From: Wukongarchaeum sp048886645
GTDB lineage: Archaea; Asgardarchaeota; Wukongarchaeia; Wukongarchaeales; Wukongarchaeaceae
DNA length: 28,582 nucleotides
Direction: 5' to 3'
NCBI GenBank assembly: GCA_048886645.1
Contig: JBHLKN010000019.1
Span: forward strand, 1 to 28,582
The position numbers were made by a program, and so were the translations under genes. Shown piece after piece: positions 9,035 to 17,375 of the stretch (positions within the stretch are counted from its first letter, which is position 1; every line of letters starts with the position of its first letter). The notes under the pieces were generated by a model. That model was not told where the DNA came from and made no database searches. It was given only the letters and a program-made list of their open reading frames with translations.

Positions 9035-11338
9035 TCATTGTTCTCGTAATATTTGGTCCAAGTTTTTCTGGATTTTTTTTATTTGTTTTTCAATAATCGG
9101 TGTTTTTTTCACCTTTTCAAGAATTCCTAACGCTTCTTCAAAATAATCTTTAGCTTTCGCTAAGCCGTCTTCTCCTCCCGTATCCTTGAATAAAAGCCCT
9201 AAATTGCTAAGGATAAAAGCCACATCAATCCCCAATTTCGGCATCTCCCTTAAAAACCTAGAATAAATCTCTAAAGCATTATCATAGTGCTCAATAGCCT
9301 CTCGGAATTTTCCCAATTTCACAAGCGTATTAGCAACATTATTCTCAGTATTAGCAATATCTATCCAAGCACTAGGTCTTTCCTTTGCAAGACTTTTGTA
9401 GATATTTAGTGCTTCTTCAAAATATGTCAAAGCTTTTTCCAAATTTCCTTCCCCTCCAATATTTCCCAAGGTTACTCCAAGATTGCTTAAAGTTACTGCA
9501 AGCCAATATTCCATCCCGGGGATATCCCTTATTACTTGCTTCTCGATTCTTAGTGCTTCTTCATAACATTTAACCGCCCGTTCAAGGTCCTCTTTTCCCC
9601 CTATTTTCTGAAGAAGAGTCGCCATAGTGTTTAATGAGGAAGCAAGCTGTATTTTCATCCCCTCAAACTTTTTCGCAAGAGCCCGTCGAATTTTGACAGC
9701 TTCTTCAACATACCTCAAACCGCTCAAGAGATTATTCCTTCCCCCTATCTCTCCTAGTAGAATCGCTATGTTTGAAGCTACAGTGGTTATTTTTGCCATT
9801 GATCCCCAACTATCCTTAGCTATTCTGGAATATTTGGCCAATGCTTGCTGATATTTGTTAATGGCCTCTAAATAATTATCATGCCCCCCTAATTCAACAA
9901 AAGAGTTAGCCAAGTTATTGTATAAAATAGCCATTTTCTCTTCTGCTCTAGGATTTTCTTCAGAAAATTTTTCACAGATCTTTATCGCTTTTTCATAGTG
10001 TCTCATTGCTTCCATAATTCCTTCCTGTCCTCCAATTTGACGAAGAACAGCTCCTATATTACTTAAAGCTGAACAGGCATTAAACTCGGCTCTCGGTAAT
10101 CTTTTCCCTAACTCTTCATAAATGTTCAAACTTTCTTTATAGTGGTTTAATGCTGTTTTTAGGTTTTCATTCCCTCCGAAAGTGGACAAAATGTTTCCTA
10201 AATTATTTAAAGTCATAGCAAAGCCAATTTTTGCCTTTTTTGTTTCAGTAATAAACTTTTTACAAATTTTTAAAGCTTCATCACAAAACTCTATAGCCGT
10301 TTTTAACTGCTCTTTTCCCCCTTGCTCTGTAAGTACTAATACAAGGTTATTAATCACCCCTATGAGGAGTATCTCTCCTCGCGGAACCTCGCCTGATATG
10401 TTTTTAATGTTTTTCAAAGTCTCTCTAAGCATCTCTTCGGCTTTTTTTATCTCCTCAAAAGAGCCTAAATCTAAAAGAATCGCGCCTAAACCATTCATCA
10501 CTCTCCCTTCATCAAAAACAATACTCGGTATTTCCTCCTCCCATTTTCGAAAAATTCCCAAAGCTTCTGCACAATGTTTTTGAGCCTCTTTTAAGTTTTC
10601 ATAACCCAATTCATGAAGGATGTTTGACAAAGTGTTAAGAACAACTGCCACTTGTATCTCTGCATCTTCTATGTTTTTAGAGAGTTCTTTCGCTATATTT
10701 AACGCTCTTTCACAATATTCCCTCGCCCTTAAATAACCCCTAGGTTTCCCCTCATCCCTCAAGGCGACTGCTATATTATTAAGAATAACACTCTCGCTTA
10801 TAATAACTTCTGGAGTAGCCTCCTCAACTTCTCTTAGCTTTTCTAAAGCTTTTTCAAAATACATTTTAGCCTTTTCCAAATTTTCTCCTCCCCCAAAATC
10901 CACTTGTACATTTCCAGCATTAACTAAACTTTCTACACTCATAGGATCCAAATTAAGAGCCTGAAAACTACATTCTTCCGCTTTCAAAAACTTTCCAAAC
11001 TTCCTATAAACCTCACTTAATCCCACCCAACCACTTATAATTCTCAGATCTACCTCTAAAACTGACTCAAAACATTTTTTCGCCTCTTTTAACCTGTAGG
11101 AAGATAGATACAAAAATCCCATCTTAACAAAAGTCTCTACAGGAACTCCTAAAACCATCTCTCTTAGCGTTTTAATAGGAGTTTTTAAAAGATCAATATC
11201 ATCTCCTATTTTAATTAACTCGTTAGAAATAGTATACCGCTCCTCGCCGAGAATAAGGGGGGTGACTCCTTCTACATTAAAAACAGGTAAAGCTATTGGG
11301 AAATAAGCTAACATTCTATCTAAATTTTCAAAAGCCAA
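9035..11338 (-). CDS. Large TPR-repeat protein with 48-residue extended repeats
   Basis: A 767-residue protein. The first 70 residues are unique. They are followed by two or three ordinary TPR units (GFLYLSSYRLKEAKKCFESV, then ISGWVGLSEVYRKFGKFLKA) and about twelve extended units of near-constant 48 residues. The repeating pattern is N-L/I-G/A, about six residues, GG-x-ENL, about eight residues with Y-EEAL-I, and a Pro about nine residues later. Examples include LGNILSTFGGNENLKTALNH and LGVTLGNIGGEGNLEKALTY. This resembles kinesin-light-chain/MalT-type TPRs, which form scaffolds or sensor arms. No enzymatic or membrane domain is attached. The start is TTG at 11338 with GGAG about 9 bases upstream. 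It converges on the TIM-barrel gene, with 16 bases between stops. Function is unknown. Confidence 0.9.
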   Translation of the reverse strand: MAFENLDRMLAYFPIALPVFNVEGVTPLILGEERYTISNELIKIGDDIDLLKTPIKTLREMVLGVPVETFVKMGFLYLSSYRLKEAKKCFESVLEVDLRIISGWVGLSEVYRKFGKFLKAEECSFQALNLDPMSVESLVNAGNVQVDFGGGENLEKAKMYFEKALEKLREVEEATPEVIISESVILNNIAVALRDEGKPRGYLRAREYCERALNIAKELSKNIEDAEIQVAVVLNTLSNILHELGYENLKEAQKHCAEALGIFRKWEEEIPSIVFDEGRVMNGLGAILLDLGSFEEIKKAEEMLRETLKNIKNISGEVPRGEILLIGVINNLVLVLTEQGGKEQLKTAIEFCDEALKICKKFITETKKAKIGFAMTLNNLGNILSTFGGNENLKTALNHYKESLNIYEELGKRLPRAEFNACSALSNIGAVLRQIGGQEGIMEAMRHYEKAIKICEKFSEENPRAEEKMAILYNNLANSFVELGGHDNYLEAINKYQQALAKYSRIAKDSWGSMAKITTVASNIAILLGEIGGRNNLLSGLRYVEEAVKIRRALAKKFEGMKIQLASSLNTMATLLQKIGGKEDLERAVKCYEEALRIEKQVIRDIPGMEYWLAVTLSNLGVTLGNIGGEGNLEKALTYFEEALNIYKSLAKERPSAWIDIANTENNVANTLVKLGKFREAIEHYDNALEIYSRFLREMPKLGIDVAFILSNLGLLFKDTGGEDGLAKAKDYFEEALGILEKVKKTPIIEKQIKKIQKNLDQILREQ

Positions 11339-11461
11339 TAAAATGATCTCCTTGTTTTATCCCCCAATAATCCACACTAAAACTTGTTTAGTTTTAATAT
11401 AATAGGTTTAATGAATAGGTCAAAGATTTTCATCCCTATAACCCTTAAATGCGGTTTATAA

Positions 11462-12352
11462 CTATTCACTTCCAGAGTCTAGAAAAGCTTTGCAGAGACC
11501 GAAATCATTAATCATCCCTACAAGCTCTCCTTTTGCATCAAGAACTGGCAGTTGATCGATATTATATCTTCCCATCTTGCGAGCTACTTCAAAGATAGTC
11601 GTTCCTTCGAAAGCTGTTTGAACTTTTTTTACTGAAATCTCGCTTACCGGGATTTCTGGAAACCTTAGCTCCTGGCTAAAAATTATTAGAACCTCGACGC
11701 TATCCCATGAACTAGCAGTATACTCCGCCGCGTGTCCTGTTTGACTAGTTTTTTGGCTTCCCACAACTTCTGCAGCCGCGACCAGGTCATCAATTGTAAC
11801 TATCCCACTCATTTTTCCTTTATTATCAAGTGTGGGTAATGCCTGTTGTCCAGCTAAATTCATTATCTTCCATACAACGCGTAAAGGAGTATTTTCCCAT
11901 ATGGCCACTATATTCTTGTTATAATGTTTTTGAATTGTTTTCTCAGTTTCTAGCTTAGCTATAATCTTTCGAATAACATCCGCTATTGTTATAAATCCCA
12001 CAACTTCCTTTATTTTCTCTTTTCCCTCTTTTATCGTGATTACTGGCAGTCTTCGCGCTCGTTCCTTTAGCATAATTTTTACTGCATCAATTATTTTAGT
12101 GTTAGAAGTAACCGTTATAACATCCCGTGTCATAAGCATAGCAACTTGATTTTCCTGAGGTTTTTGAATTAAATCCTCCTTAGTAATAATCCCCACTAAC
12201 TCCTTAGTGCCTTTTTTAACACACGGAAAAGCAAACAGTCCAGTCTCCTTCATTTTCTCAAGTACTTCTTCCCTATTACCAGGTACCTCTATCACCAAAG
12301 GATTTGGCGTCATAATATCTTTCACCGTTACCGTTCCAATCCCTTCTGCCAA
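11462..12352 (-). CDS. Protein with four tandem CBS domains
   Basis: A 296-residue protein consisting of two Bateman modules and nothing else. CBS units begin at VKDIMTPNPLVIEV, LMTRDVITVTSNTKI, NIVAIWENTPLRVV and ISVKKVQTAFEGTTIFEV; each ends in a typical LVGIITKEDL or VGFITIADVI type motif. CBS modules bind adenine nucleotides or S-adenosylmethionine and act as energy or ligand sensors, usually on partner proteins. The DNA does not say which ligand is bound or what is regulated. The start is TTG at 12352, with GGAG about 10 bases upstream. The stop lies 123 bases before the start region of the TPR gene on the same strand, so co-transcription is uncertain. Confidence 0.93.
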   Translation of the reverse strand: MAEGIGTVTVKDIMTPNPLVIEVPGNREEVLEKMKETGLFAFPCVKKGTKELVGIITKEDLIQKPQENQVAMLMTRDVITVTSNTKIIDAVKIMLKERARRLPVITIKEGKEKIKEVVGFITIADVIRKIIAKLETEKTIQKHYNKNIVAIWENTPLRVVWKIMNLAGQQALPTLDNKGKMSGIVTIDDLVAAAEVVGSQKTSQTGHAAEYTASSWDSVEVLIIFSQELRFPEIPVSEISVKKVQTAFEGTTIFEVARKMGRYNIDQLPVLDAKGELVGMINDFGLCKAFLDSGSE

Positions 12353-12470
12353 CTATACTACACTCCTTCTCTAAGAAAAACAACCTCGTCTCCAAAATTG
12401 TTTGATTATAAACTAAACTACTAGTTTTTTTTCACCCTTTTACTTCAATAAAGATTGATTAGTCAAAATC

Positions 12471-12548
12471 TCAAATTGCTAAGGAACAAAACATCCCGAA
12501 AATAATTAAAAAGAACAGATACGAACGGCGCTGCTGGTGGTTGCCCAT
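12471..12548 (-). CDS. Candidate 25-residue single-span membrane micropeptide
   Basis: An ATG at 12548 opens a 25-codon frame ending in TGA at 12471. The peptide starts MGNHQQRRS, with two arginines, and continues as an uninterrupted hydrophobic stretch YLFFLIIFGMFCSLAI, the layout of a small single-pass membrane protein. There is no ribosome binding site; an in-frame TAG directly precedes the ATG. A TTAAATAC box sits about 36 bases upstream, which would suit a short-leader or leaderless archaeal transcript. The GC-rich patch corresponds to its first codons. A competing plus-strand frame (GTG at 12537, 25 residues) covers the same area, so this call is speculative. Confidence 0.25.
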   Translation of the reverse strand: MGNHQQRRSYLFFLIIFGMFCSLAI

Positions 12549-12550
12549 CT

Positions 12551-12569
12551 AATTTCTTGTGAAGAAATT
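12551..12569. repeat. Perfect 8-bp hairpin with 3-base loop
   Basis: AATTTCTT (12551-12558), loop GTG, then AAGAAATT (12562-12569). Flanking CCC (12544-12546) and GGG (12574-12576) could extend it across an internal loop on the plus strand. It lies about 90 bases before the MazG start. It may be part of a structured RNA leader, an operator or a terminator; no run of T follows it. Confidence 0.45.
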
Positions 12570-12581
12570 TCAAGGGAAGTA

Positions 12582-12598
12582 TTTAAGTGTTACTTAAA
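12582..12598. promoter_or_regulatory. Inverted repeat upstream of MazG
   Basis: TTTAAGT (12582-12588), GTT, then ACTTAAA (12592-12598), perfect arms of 7 bases. It lies about 10 bases before the AAACTAGTTT/TATA region of the MazG promoter and could be a regulator binding site. On the minus strand the same bases form the TTAAATA box of the candidate micropeptide. Confidence 0.4.
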
Positions 12599-12662
12599 GT
12601 TTTTAAAACTAGTTTAAATGTGGGTATAGAATTGTTGTTAACTTATTTTTTGGTGGCTAAAA

Positions 12663-12953
12663 ATGAAGATCTCAGATTTTCAGCTTCTAATGCTTGAAAT
12701 ATACGGTGCAAGAGACAGATCAAGAGGTCCAGAACGAACCATGCTATGGCTAGTTGAGGAAATAGGCGAACTAGCAGAAGCCGTCCGTGAAAGAAATAAA
12801 ACTAAATTATCAGAAGAATTTGCAGATGCTTTCGCATGGCTCGCAAGCCTCGCAAACGTCGTCAACATAGATCTTGAAACCGTAGCCCTATCAAAATACG
12901 GATCAGGTTGCCCCGTATGTAAATCAATACCCTGCAAATGCATACAAAAATAA
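12663..12953 (+). CDS. mazG: MazG-type nucleoside triphosphate pyrophosphohydrolase
   Basis: A 96-residue MazG-like protein of the all-alpha NTP pyrophosphatase superfamily, which hydrolyses (d)NTPs to monophosphate and pyrophosphate and cleans the nucleotide pool. The magnesium-binding signature is complete: Glu32, Glu33 and Glu36 in LVEEIGELAEAV, and Glu52 and Asp55 in EEFADAFAWLASLAN. Only one MazG domain is present, as in short archaeal forms. The C-terminus ends in a cysteine cluster, CPVCKSIPCKC (Cys83, 86, 91, 93), able to bind a zinc ion. The start is ATG at 12663 with GGTGG about 8 bases upstream. The Sec61 beta gene follows after 90 bases. Confidence 0.92.
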   Translation: MKISDFQLLMLEIYGARDRSRGPERTMLWLVEEIGELAEAVRERNKTKLSEEFADAFAWLASLANVVNIDLETVALSKYGSGCPVCKSIPCKCIQK

Positions 12954-13043
12954 AAACGATCATTTTATAAGCAACCACTCCCTATTTCTCCATACAATTA
13001 TAAACAATAGACTTTTTCTTTTCTCCAGGGTGGCATTTATAAA

Positions 13044-13250
13044 TTGAGTAGAGCTAGAGTACGAAAAAGGAAAAAAAAGAAAGATACAAGCCCCATGCCA
13101 GCCACAGGCGCAGGATTAATGAGGTTCTATGAAGAAGACAGTCCTGGCATCCGTGTAGGCCCAAGAACCGTAGTACTTCTCGGCATCTTCCTCGTAATAA
13201 CCGTGATTTTCGCACAACTCGCAGCAGCCGGACGCGGACCCTTCGGCTAA
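13044..13250 (+). CDS. secG: Preprotein translocase subunit Sec61 beta (archaeal SecG)
   Basis: A 68-residue archaeal Sec61 beta, the small third subunit of the SecYE-beta translocon. It has a basic N-terminus (RARVRKRKKKK), the conserved stretch MPATGAGLMRFYEEDSPGI followed by KVGPRTV-like RVGPRTV, and one C-terminal membrane span VVLLGIFLVITVIFAQLAA. Length and order match the family. The start is TTG at 13044, preceded by GGGTGGC about 8 bases upstream; no ATG start would keep the basic leader. It is the last plus-strand gene before the convergent CofD-like gene. Confidence 0.93.
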   Translation: MSRARVRKRKKKKDTSPMPATGAGLMRFYEEDSPGIRVGPRTVVLLGIFLVITVIFAQLAAAGRGPFG

Positions 13251-13309
13251 ACTCTAACCCCCCCAGTATAAATCCCAAAAAACAAAGCGATTCTAGGACG
13301 TTTTTTCCC

Positions 13310-14524
13310 TTAATCAGTCGCTTCCCCAACTAATTTTATATACTTCGTTTTCAAAGCCTTTTTAAAAGCATTATTAGCCTTCTCAACATCATTAAATTCC
13401 TTATACAAAGCCTCTAAAATCTGAGACTTTGAAAAAGCTTCCAACTGATCTGTAAACACCCTTCCAAACTTTAAAACAATCCGAGTATCCTCATCAAACT
13501 CATTCGTAACATCTATTTCATCTAGAGAAATAGTTACCTTAAACATGGCATCTGGTAACTCTTTCTCGTCTAAAGGTTCTTCGGTTAAAGATACGTATCT
13601 ATAAGCAGGGGTCAATTTTAAGACAAAATTCGAAAAACTTTTCGCATCCTTACGAGGATAGTTATAAAGTTCATAGTCAATGATTTCAAGACCCGGGGCA
13701 ACATCAAAAAGCTTTGCAATCGTCCTAACATTGTCCGATTCTGATTTATCGATTATGAGCGTATCTGCAACACCTTCTAAGAGTTTTGCTAAACCTTCCA
13801 AGCCACCGGGTACATTTAAATTGGAAAAAAACGGCATAGATTTTTGATTTAAAATCCCTTGTAAGTGAGGCGTAATACAAACAACTTGACCTTCTACGGA
13901 TTGAATAGCTTCTACGAGCGGCTTGATTGATAGTATTAAAAGAAAATAAGCAGATGATAAGGGTGCCATTATAAGGGCTTCAGCATTTTTTATAAGCTTA
14001 ATCACTTCATCGTTAAGTTCAAAATCTTTGGGATGAATATCGATTTTTAGCGAATCACCCTCAGAAAACATAACCTCGCTTAGGTGGAGAAAACGTTCCA
14101 GGGGTATTTTTACACTGCCTACTTCAACGAAAGCCCTCGCCTCGACGTTTTCAGTCAAAGGTATAGTGTTTATGTCAATGTTTAATATTTCATTCAAATC
14201 TTTATAAATTTGAGATAGTTTTTTACCTTTTTTAATGAAATGCTGGATGTACATACTACAGGCAATTTCAAAATCACTAAGAGGGTAACCACGTTCTAAT
14301 CCCAACTCATTTAAAACCGCATCCAAAAAGAAAATTTCTAGAGCAGGGTGAACGCAAAAAGCTCTAGTAATATGAAGTATATCAGGCGAGCAGCGTATCC
14401 CTCCAAAATCATGATCAAGAAGAGGATTAACTACAACCACAAACTCTTCAAAAGGGACAGATAAGCTTAACCCTCTTAAAAGAGTAATATTCGAATGCCC
14501 TCCACTTAGAACAACAACGGACAA
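13310..14524 (-). CDS. Divergent CofD-like protein with C-terminal extension
   Basis: A 404-residue protein whose first about 300 residues follow the CofD/YvcK pattern: a starting strand SVVVLSGGHSN, then FVVVVNPLLDHDFGGIRCSPDIL, a YPLSDFEIACSMYIQHFIKKG segment in the place of the family's LGDRDLATH region, EALIMAPLSSAY where CofD has a G-P-S-N-P loop, and VVCITPHLQGI. CofD makes the phosphodiester of coenzyme F420 from 7,8-didemethyl-8-hydroxy-5-deazariboflavin (Fo). Here GGTGG is replaced by GGHSN and the NTGDD motif by NPLLDHD, so activity may differ or be lost. About 100 extra residues at the C-terminus (from about 300) have no recognised domain. The start is TTG at 14524. A housekeeping F420 enzyme, a paralogue with a new substrate and a non-catalytic relative are all possible. 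Confidence 0.65.
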   Translation of the reverse strand: MSVVVLSGGHSNITLLRGLSLSVPFEEFVVVVNPLLDHDFGGIRCSPDILHITRAFCVHPALEIFFLDAVLNELGLERGYPLSDFEIACSMYIQHFIKKGKKLSQIYKDLNEILNIDINTIPLTENVEARAFVEVGSVKIPLERFLHLSEVMFSEGDSLKIDIHPKDFELNDEVIKLIKNAEALIMAPLSSAYFLLILSIKPLVEAIQSVEGQVVCITPHLQGILNQKSMPFFSNLNVPGGLEGLAKLLEGVADTLIIDKSESDNVRTIAKLFDVAPGLEIIDYELYNYPRKDAKSFSNFVLKLTPAYRYVSLTEEPLDEKELPDAMFKVTISLDEIDVTNEFDEDTRIVLKFGRVFTDQLEAFSKSQILEALYKEFNDVEKANNAFKKALKTKYIKLVGEATD

Positions 14525-14743
14525 ACGATATCAACACCGAAAAGCGATATTTGAAGTCAATCACTTTTAAAATCTTAAACAATTTTTTAAAAAAAGAATC
14601 CTTAAAATATATTCATTTTTTTAAGCTAAAAAAGATAACTACAAATCGTATAAAAAATAAAAGCAAGTCAGAAACAAATAAAAACAAAACAAAAAAACAA
14701 CGTTTTATCCTCAAATTTGGAAAAGAAAAAGGTGTAACACTTG

Positions 14744-16143
14744 ATGCATGCTAAAACAGAAGAAAGTTTAGGAATCAAAATAGGCCTCGAAGTCCACGTA
14801 CAACTAACAGCCCTCAAAACAAAACTATTCTGCAGCTGCGACGCAGACTACCGAACCGCACCTCCAAACACCCACACATGCCCCATATGCCTAGGCCTAC
14901 CAGGATCACTACCCGTTGTAAACGAAAAAGCCGTAGAATACATCATCAAAATAGCTCTCGCTCTAAACTGCAAAATAATCGACAGAGAAGTCAGATTCTT
15001 CAGAAAAAACTACTTCTACCCAGACCTACCCAAAAACTTTCAAATCACCATGTACGACCGAGCTGGCGGTTTCCCAGTAGCCGTAAACGGAATTGTAAAC
15101 GTAAACGGCAGAAAAATCAGGATACGAAGAGTACACTTGGAAGAAGACCCCGGCAAACTTAGCTACCCCGGCACCATAGAAACATCACCGTACGTCTTCG
15201 TCGACTACAACCGATCAGGAATAACCCTAGTCGAAATCGTCACAGAACCCGACATCCAAAGCCCAAAAGAAGCAAGACTATTCTTACAAAAACTAAGAGC
15301 AATCATCGAAACCCTAGAAGTAGCCGACTTCAGACTCGAAGGGAGTCTTCGTTGTGACGCAAACATATCCCTCAAAGGAGGAGAAAGAGTCGAAGTAAAA
15401 AACATCTCAAGCTACAAAGACGTCGAACGCGCCCTAAACTACGAAATCTTACGCCAAAAAACAGCCCTAACAAAAAAAGAAAAAATAGAACACGAAACAC
15501 GACACTGGGACGAAGTAAGAAGAGTCACCTACAGTTCGAGGATGAAAGAAATGGAACACGAATACAGATATTTTAACGAGGCAGACATCCCCGCCCTAAT
15601 CTTTACAAAAGACATTATTGAAAAAGCGGCAAAAGAGATGCCCGAACTCCCAGACCAAAGAAAAAAACGCTTCATAAAAGAATACGACATCCCCCCATAC
15701 GACGCCGGAGTCTTAACCGGCAACAAACATCTAGCAGACATCTTTGAAAACTGTGTCAAACTCTATCCTCAACCAAAAACCGTTTCAAACTGGCTAATGA
15801 CAGACTTCCTCAGATACATCGGAGAACACGAACTCGAAATAGAAGAAGTCCCAATAACACCAGAAATGATCGCAAAAATGCTCAAACTCATCGACCAAGG
15901 CACAATCTCCGGCAAAATCGCGAAAAAAATCCTCAAAGAAATGATCAACACAGGAAAAGACCCAGAAAAAATCATCGAAGAACACGGACTCACAAGAATC
16001 CACGACGCAAAACAAATAGGAAAAATCTGCAAACAAGTATTTTCAGAAAACCCAAAAGCAGTAAAAGACGCAAAAAAAGACAAAAAAGCAATAAACTACC
16101 TAGTAGGAAAAATCATGGAAAAAACCAAGGGAAGAGCAGACCC
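14744..16143 (+). CDS. gatB: Asp-tRNA(Asn)/Glu-tRNA(Gln) amidotransferase subunit B, 3' end in gap
   Basis: GatB, the tRNA-binding and kinase subunit of the GatCAB amidotransferase, which activates misacylated Asp-tRNA(Asn) or Glu-tRNA(Gln) and receives ammonia from GatA. The N-terminal GLEVHVQL, the zinc-type cysteines CSC and CPICLGLPG, YFYPDLPKNFQIT, RVHLEEDPGKL, DYNRSGITLVEIVTEPD and FRLEGSLRCDANIS are all conserved. The YqeY-like helical tail runs to KAINYLVGKIMEKTKGRADP, where the assembly gap starts; about 10-20 residues are missing. ATG at 14744 is taken; TTG at 14741 is equally close to the GGTG at 14731. Codon use is extremely rich in A and C. Its partners gatA and gatC lie on the other strand beyond the gap. 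Confidence 0.95.
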
Positions 16144-16243
16144 NNNNNNNNNNNNNNNNNNNNNNNNNNNNNNNNNNNNNNNNNNNNNNNNNNNNNNNNN
16201 NNNNNNNNNNNNNNNNNNNNNNNNNNNNNNNNNNNNNNNNNNN
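16144..16243. other. Assembly gap of exactly 100 N
   Basis: One hundred consecutive N, a conventional placeholder for a gap of unknown length. It removes the end of gatB and perhaps other genes. Orientation and distance between the two flanking contigs depend on scaffolding alone. Confidence 0.99.
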
Positions 16244-16257
16244 TATTAATTTTTTAT

Positions 16258-17142
16258 TCAGACACGAATTAACCGTGGATTCTTGAAGAACTTAATCTCA
16301 CTTTTCTCCAGTTCTAGTTTATAACCCTTCCTAATACCGTCTACCGTTTTTCCAATCTTATCCTCGATATCATCTAAGTATTTTAGAGTTGCCGCAAATA
16401 GCTTGAGGGTATTAACGAATACCGTGTTTTTACCTAACTGTTCATCAAAAATCTTGATTTCGAACTCCCCGCCTATATCGAGAACTTTTCCGTCGACTTC
16501 AGCGACCTTCTTCCCTGTCACATCCTCTATATACCAATCAGAGCCCAAAGAGAAGCGATCCGCTTTAATCGTATACAAACCAACGTTTTCAGAATCATCA
16601 ATGAGTTGCATCGAGTAGTTCGCCCTCCAACGAGTGTGAAGCTTTTCAATCATTGTTATGTATTTTGTTCCGCTTACAACGCACATAAAGGCAGGTTGAG
16701 GCTCGCCGACGCTAACGCTGTTCTTGATCTCCCAGCCAAGAAGTTCTTCGATGGTACCTTTCCAACTTCCGCTTTCATTGAAGGCTTTGATTATCAATCG
16801 TCTTTTGTATTCATCTTCTTTTTTAGCTCCTTTAGGTAGCTCCCAGGGATCTTTTCGCATGCCTACATGGCCTGCTTTTTCACCATCAATTTCTACAGCC
16901 CCGATTAGGTCCATGTCTCTCGTGAATTGTCTTGACTTGCTCATTCTGGTCTCTTTTTCTCTGATACCGATTTCTGCTCCGTGTAGTCCTGTTTTCCATA
17001 GGTCGACTACGATTTTTTTGACGCTACCTTTCTTTTTTTCTTCTTCTTTTTTCCTCTTTTTTTCTTCTTCTTCTTTTTTCCTCTTTTCTTCCTCTTTTCT
17101 TTTCTTTTCTTCTTCTTTCTTCTTTTTATCTTCTTTTCCCAA
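16258..17142 (-). CDS. K/E-rich protein with LURP-one/scramblase-like C-terminal domain
   Basis: About 294 residues. The first about 40 are nearly all Lys, Glu and Arg, predicting a long charged single helix or coiled coil. A middle part (KIVVDLWKTGLHGAEIGIRE, HVGMRKDPWELPKG) is unrecognised. The C-terminal part reads LYTIKADRFSLGSDWYIEDV, then GKKVAEVDGKVLDIGGEFEI and KIFDEQLGK, the repeated beta-strand pattern of the LURP-one-related (YxjI, tubby-like) barrel also found in phospholipid scramblases. The match is by eye and not certain. TTG at 17142 is preferred because AAGGTG lies 6 bases upstream; GTG at 17151 in the same frame overlaps that site. No signal peptide. It faces gatB across the assembly gap and is divergent from ZPR1. 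Confidence 0.65.
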   Translation of the reverse strand: MGKEDKKKKEEEKKRKEEEKRKKEEEEKKRKKEEEKKKGSVKKIVVDLWKTGLHGAEIGIREKETRMSKSRQFTRDMDLIGAVEIDGEKAGHVGMRKDPWELPKGAKKEDEYKRRLIIKAFNESGSWKGTIEELLGWEIKNSVSVGEPQPAFMCVVSGTKYITMIEKLHTRWRANYSMQLIDDSENVGLYTIKADRFSLGSDWYIEDVTGKKVAEVDGKVLDIGGEFEIKIFDEQLGKNTVFVNTLKLFAATLKYLDDIEDKIGKTVDGIRKGYKLELEKSEIKFFKNPRLIRV

Positions 17143-17375
17143 TGTAAACACCTTATAAAACCTTAAACGGTAGAATGAGGTTAGTTTTGAATTTTTTTAG
17201 GGTTTTGGTCTTGTATATTTTTTATTCTTTTGCATCATACATAAATATTTATCTTAGAAAATAAACTGGGAAAGGTTATTTAAAATATTTTTAATAGATT
17301 GCTTGTTATGGGAAGTATCGGTGTAATAGTTAGATAATTAAGATTGGGTGAAGGGTTTTAGGAGAATGTGGAAAT

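Larger units (their letters stand above)
12353..12662. other. 310-base intergenic region between divergent CBS and MazG genes
   Basis: It holds both promoters. On the minus side a TATA-like TTTATAAT lies near 12405-12412 and AAACTA-C-TAGTTT at 12415-12427. On the plus side an AAACTAGTTT palindrome at 12606-12615 overlaps a TTTAAATG box. The middle (about 12440-12600) is not needed by either promoter. It contains a GC-rich patch at 12524-12550 in an otherwise AT-rich sequence, two perfect hairpins, and short ORFs on both strands, listed separately. No tRNA-like or C/D-box pattern was found. Confidence 0.6.

Noticed and set aside
12353..12662. tRNA or C/D-box RNA in the intergenic region
   Set aside because: No cloverleaf or T-loop consensus, and no clear RTGATGA plus CTGA box pair.
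14551..14754. 67-residue Lys/Asn-rich plus-strand frame upstream of gatB
   Set aside because: It lies in very AT-rich promoter DNA, overlaps the gatB start in another frame, has no ribosome binding site and no domain-like pattern.
16724..17158. 144-residue Ser/Phe-rich plus-strand frame
   Set aside because: Antisense of the K/E-rich tract and following domain; the poly-Ser/Phe end is simply the complement of Lys/Glu codons.
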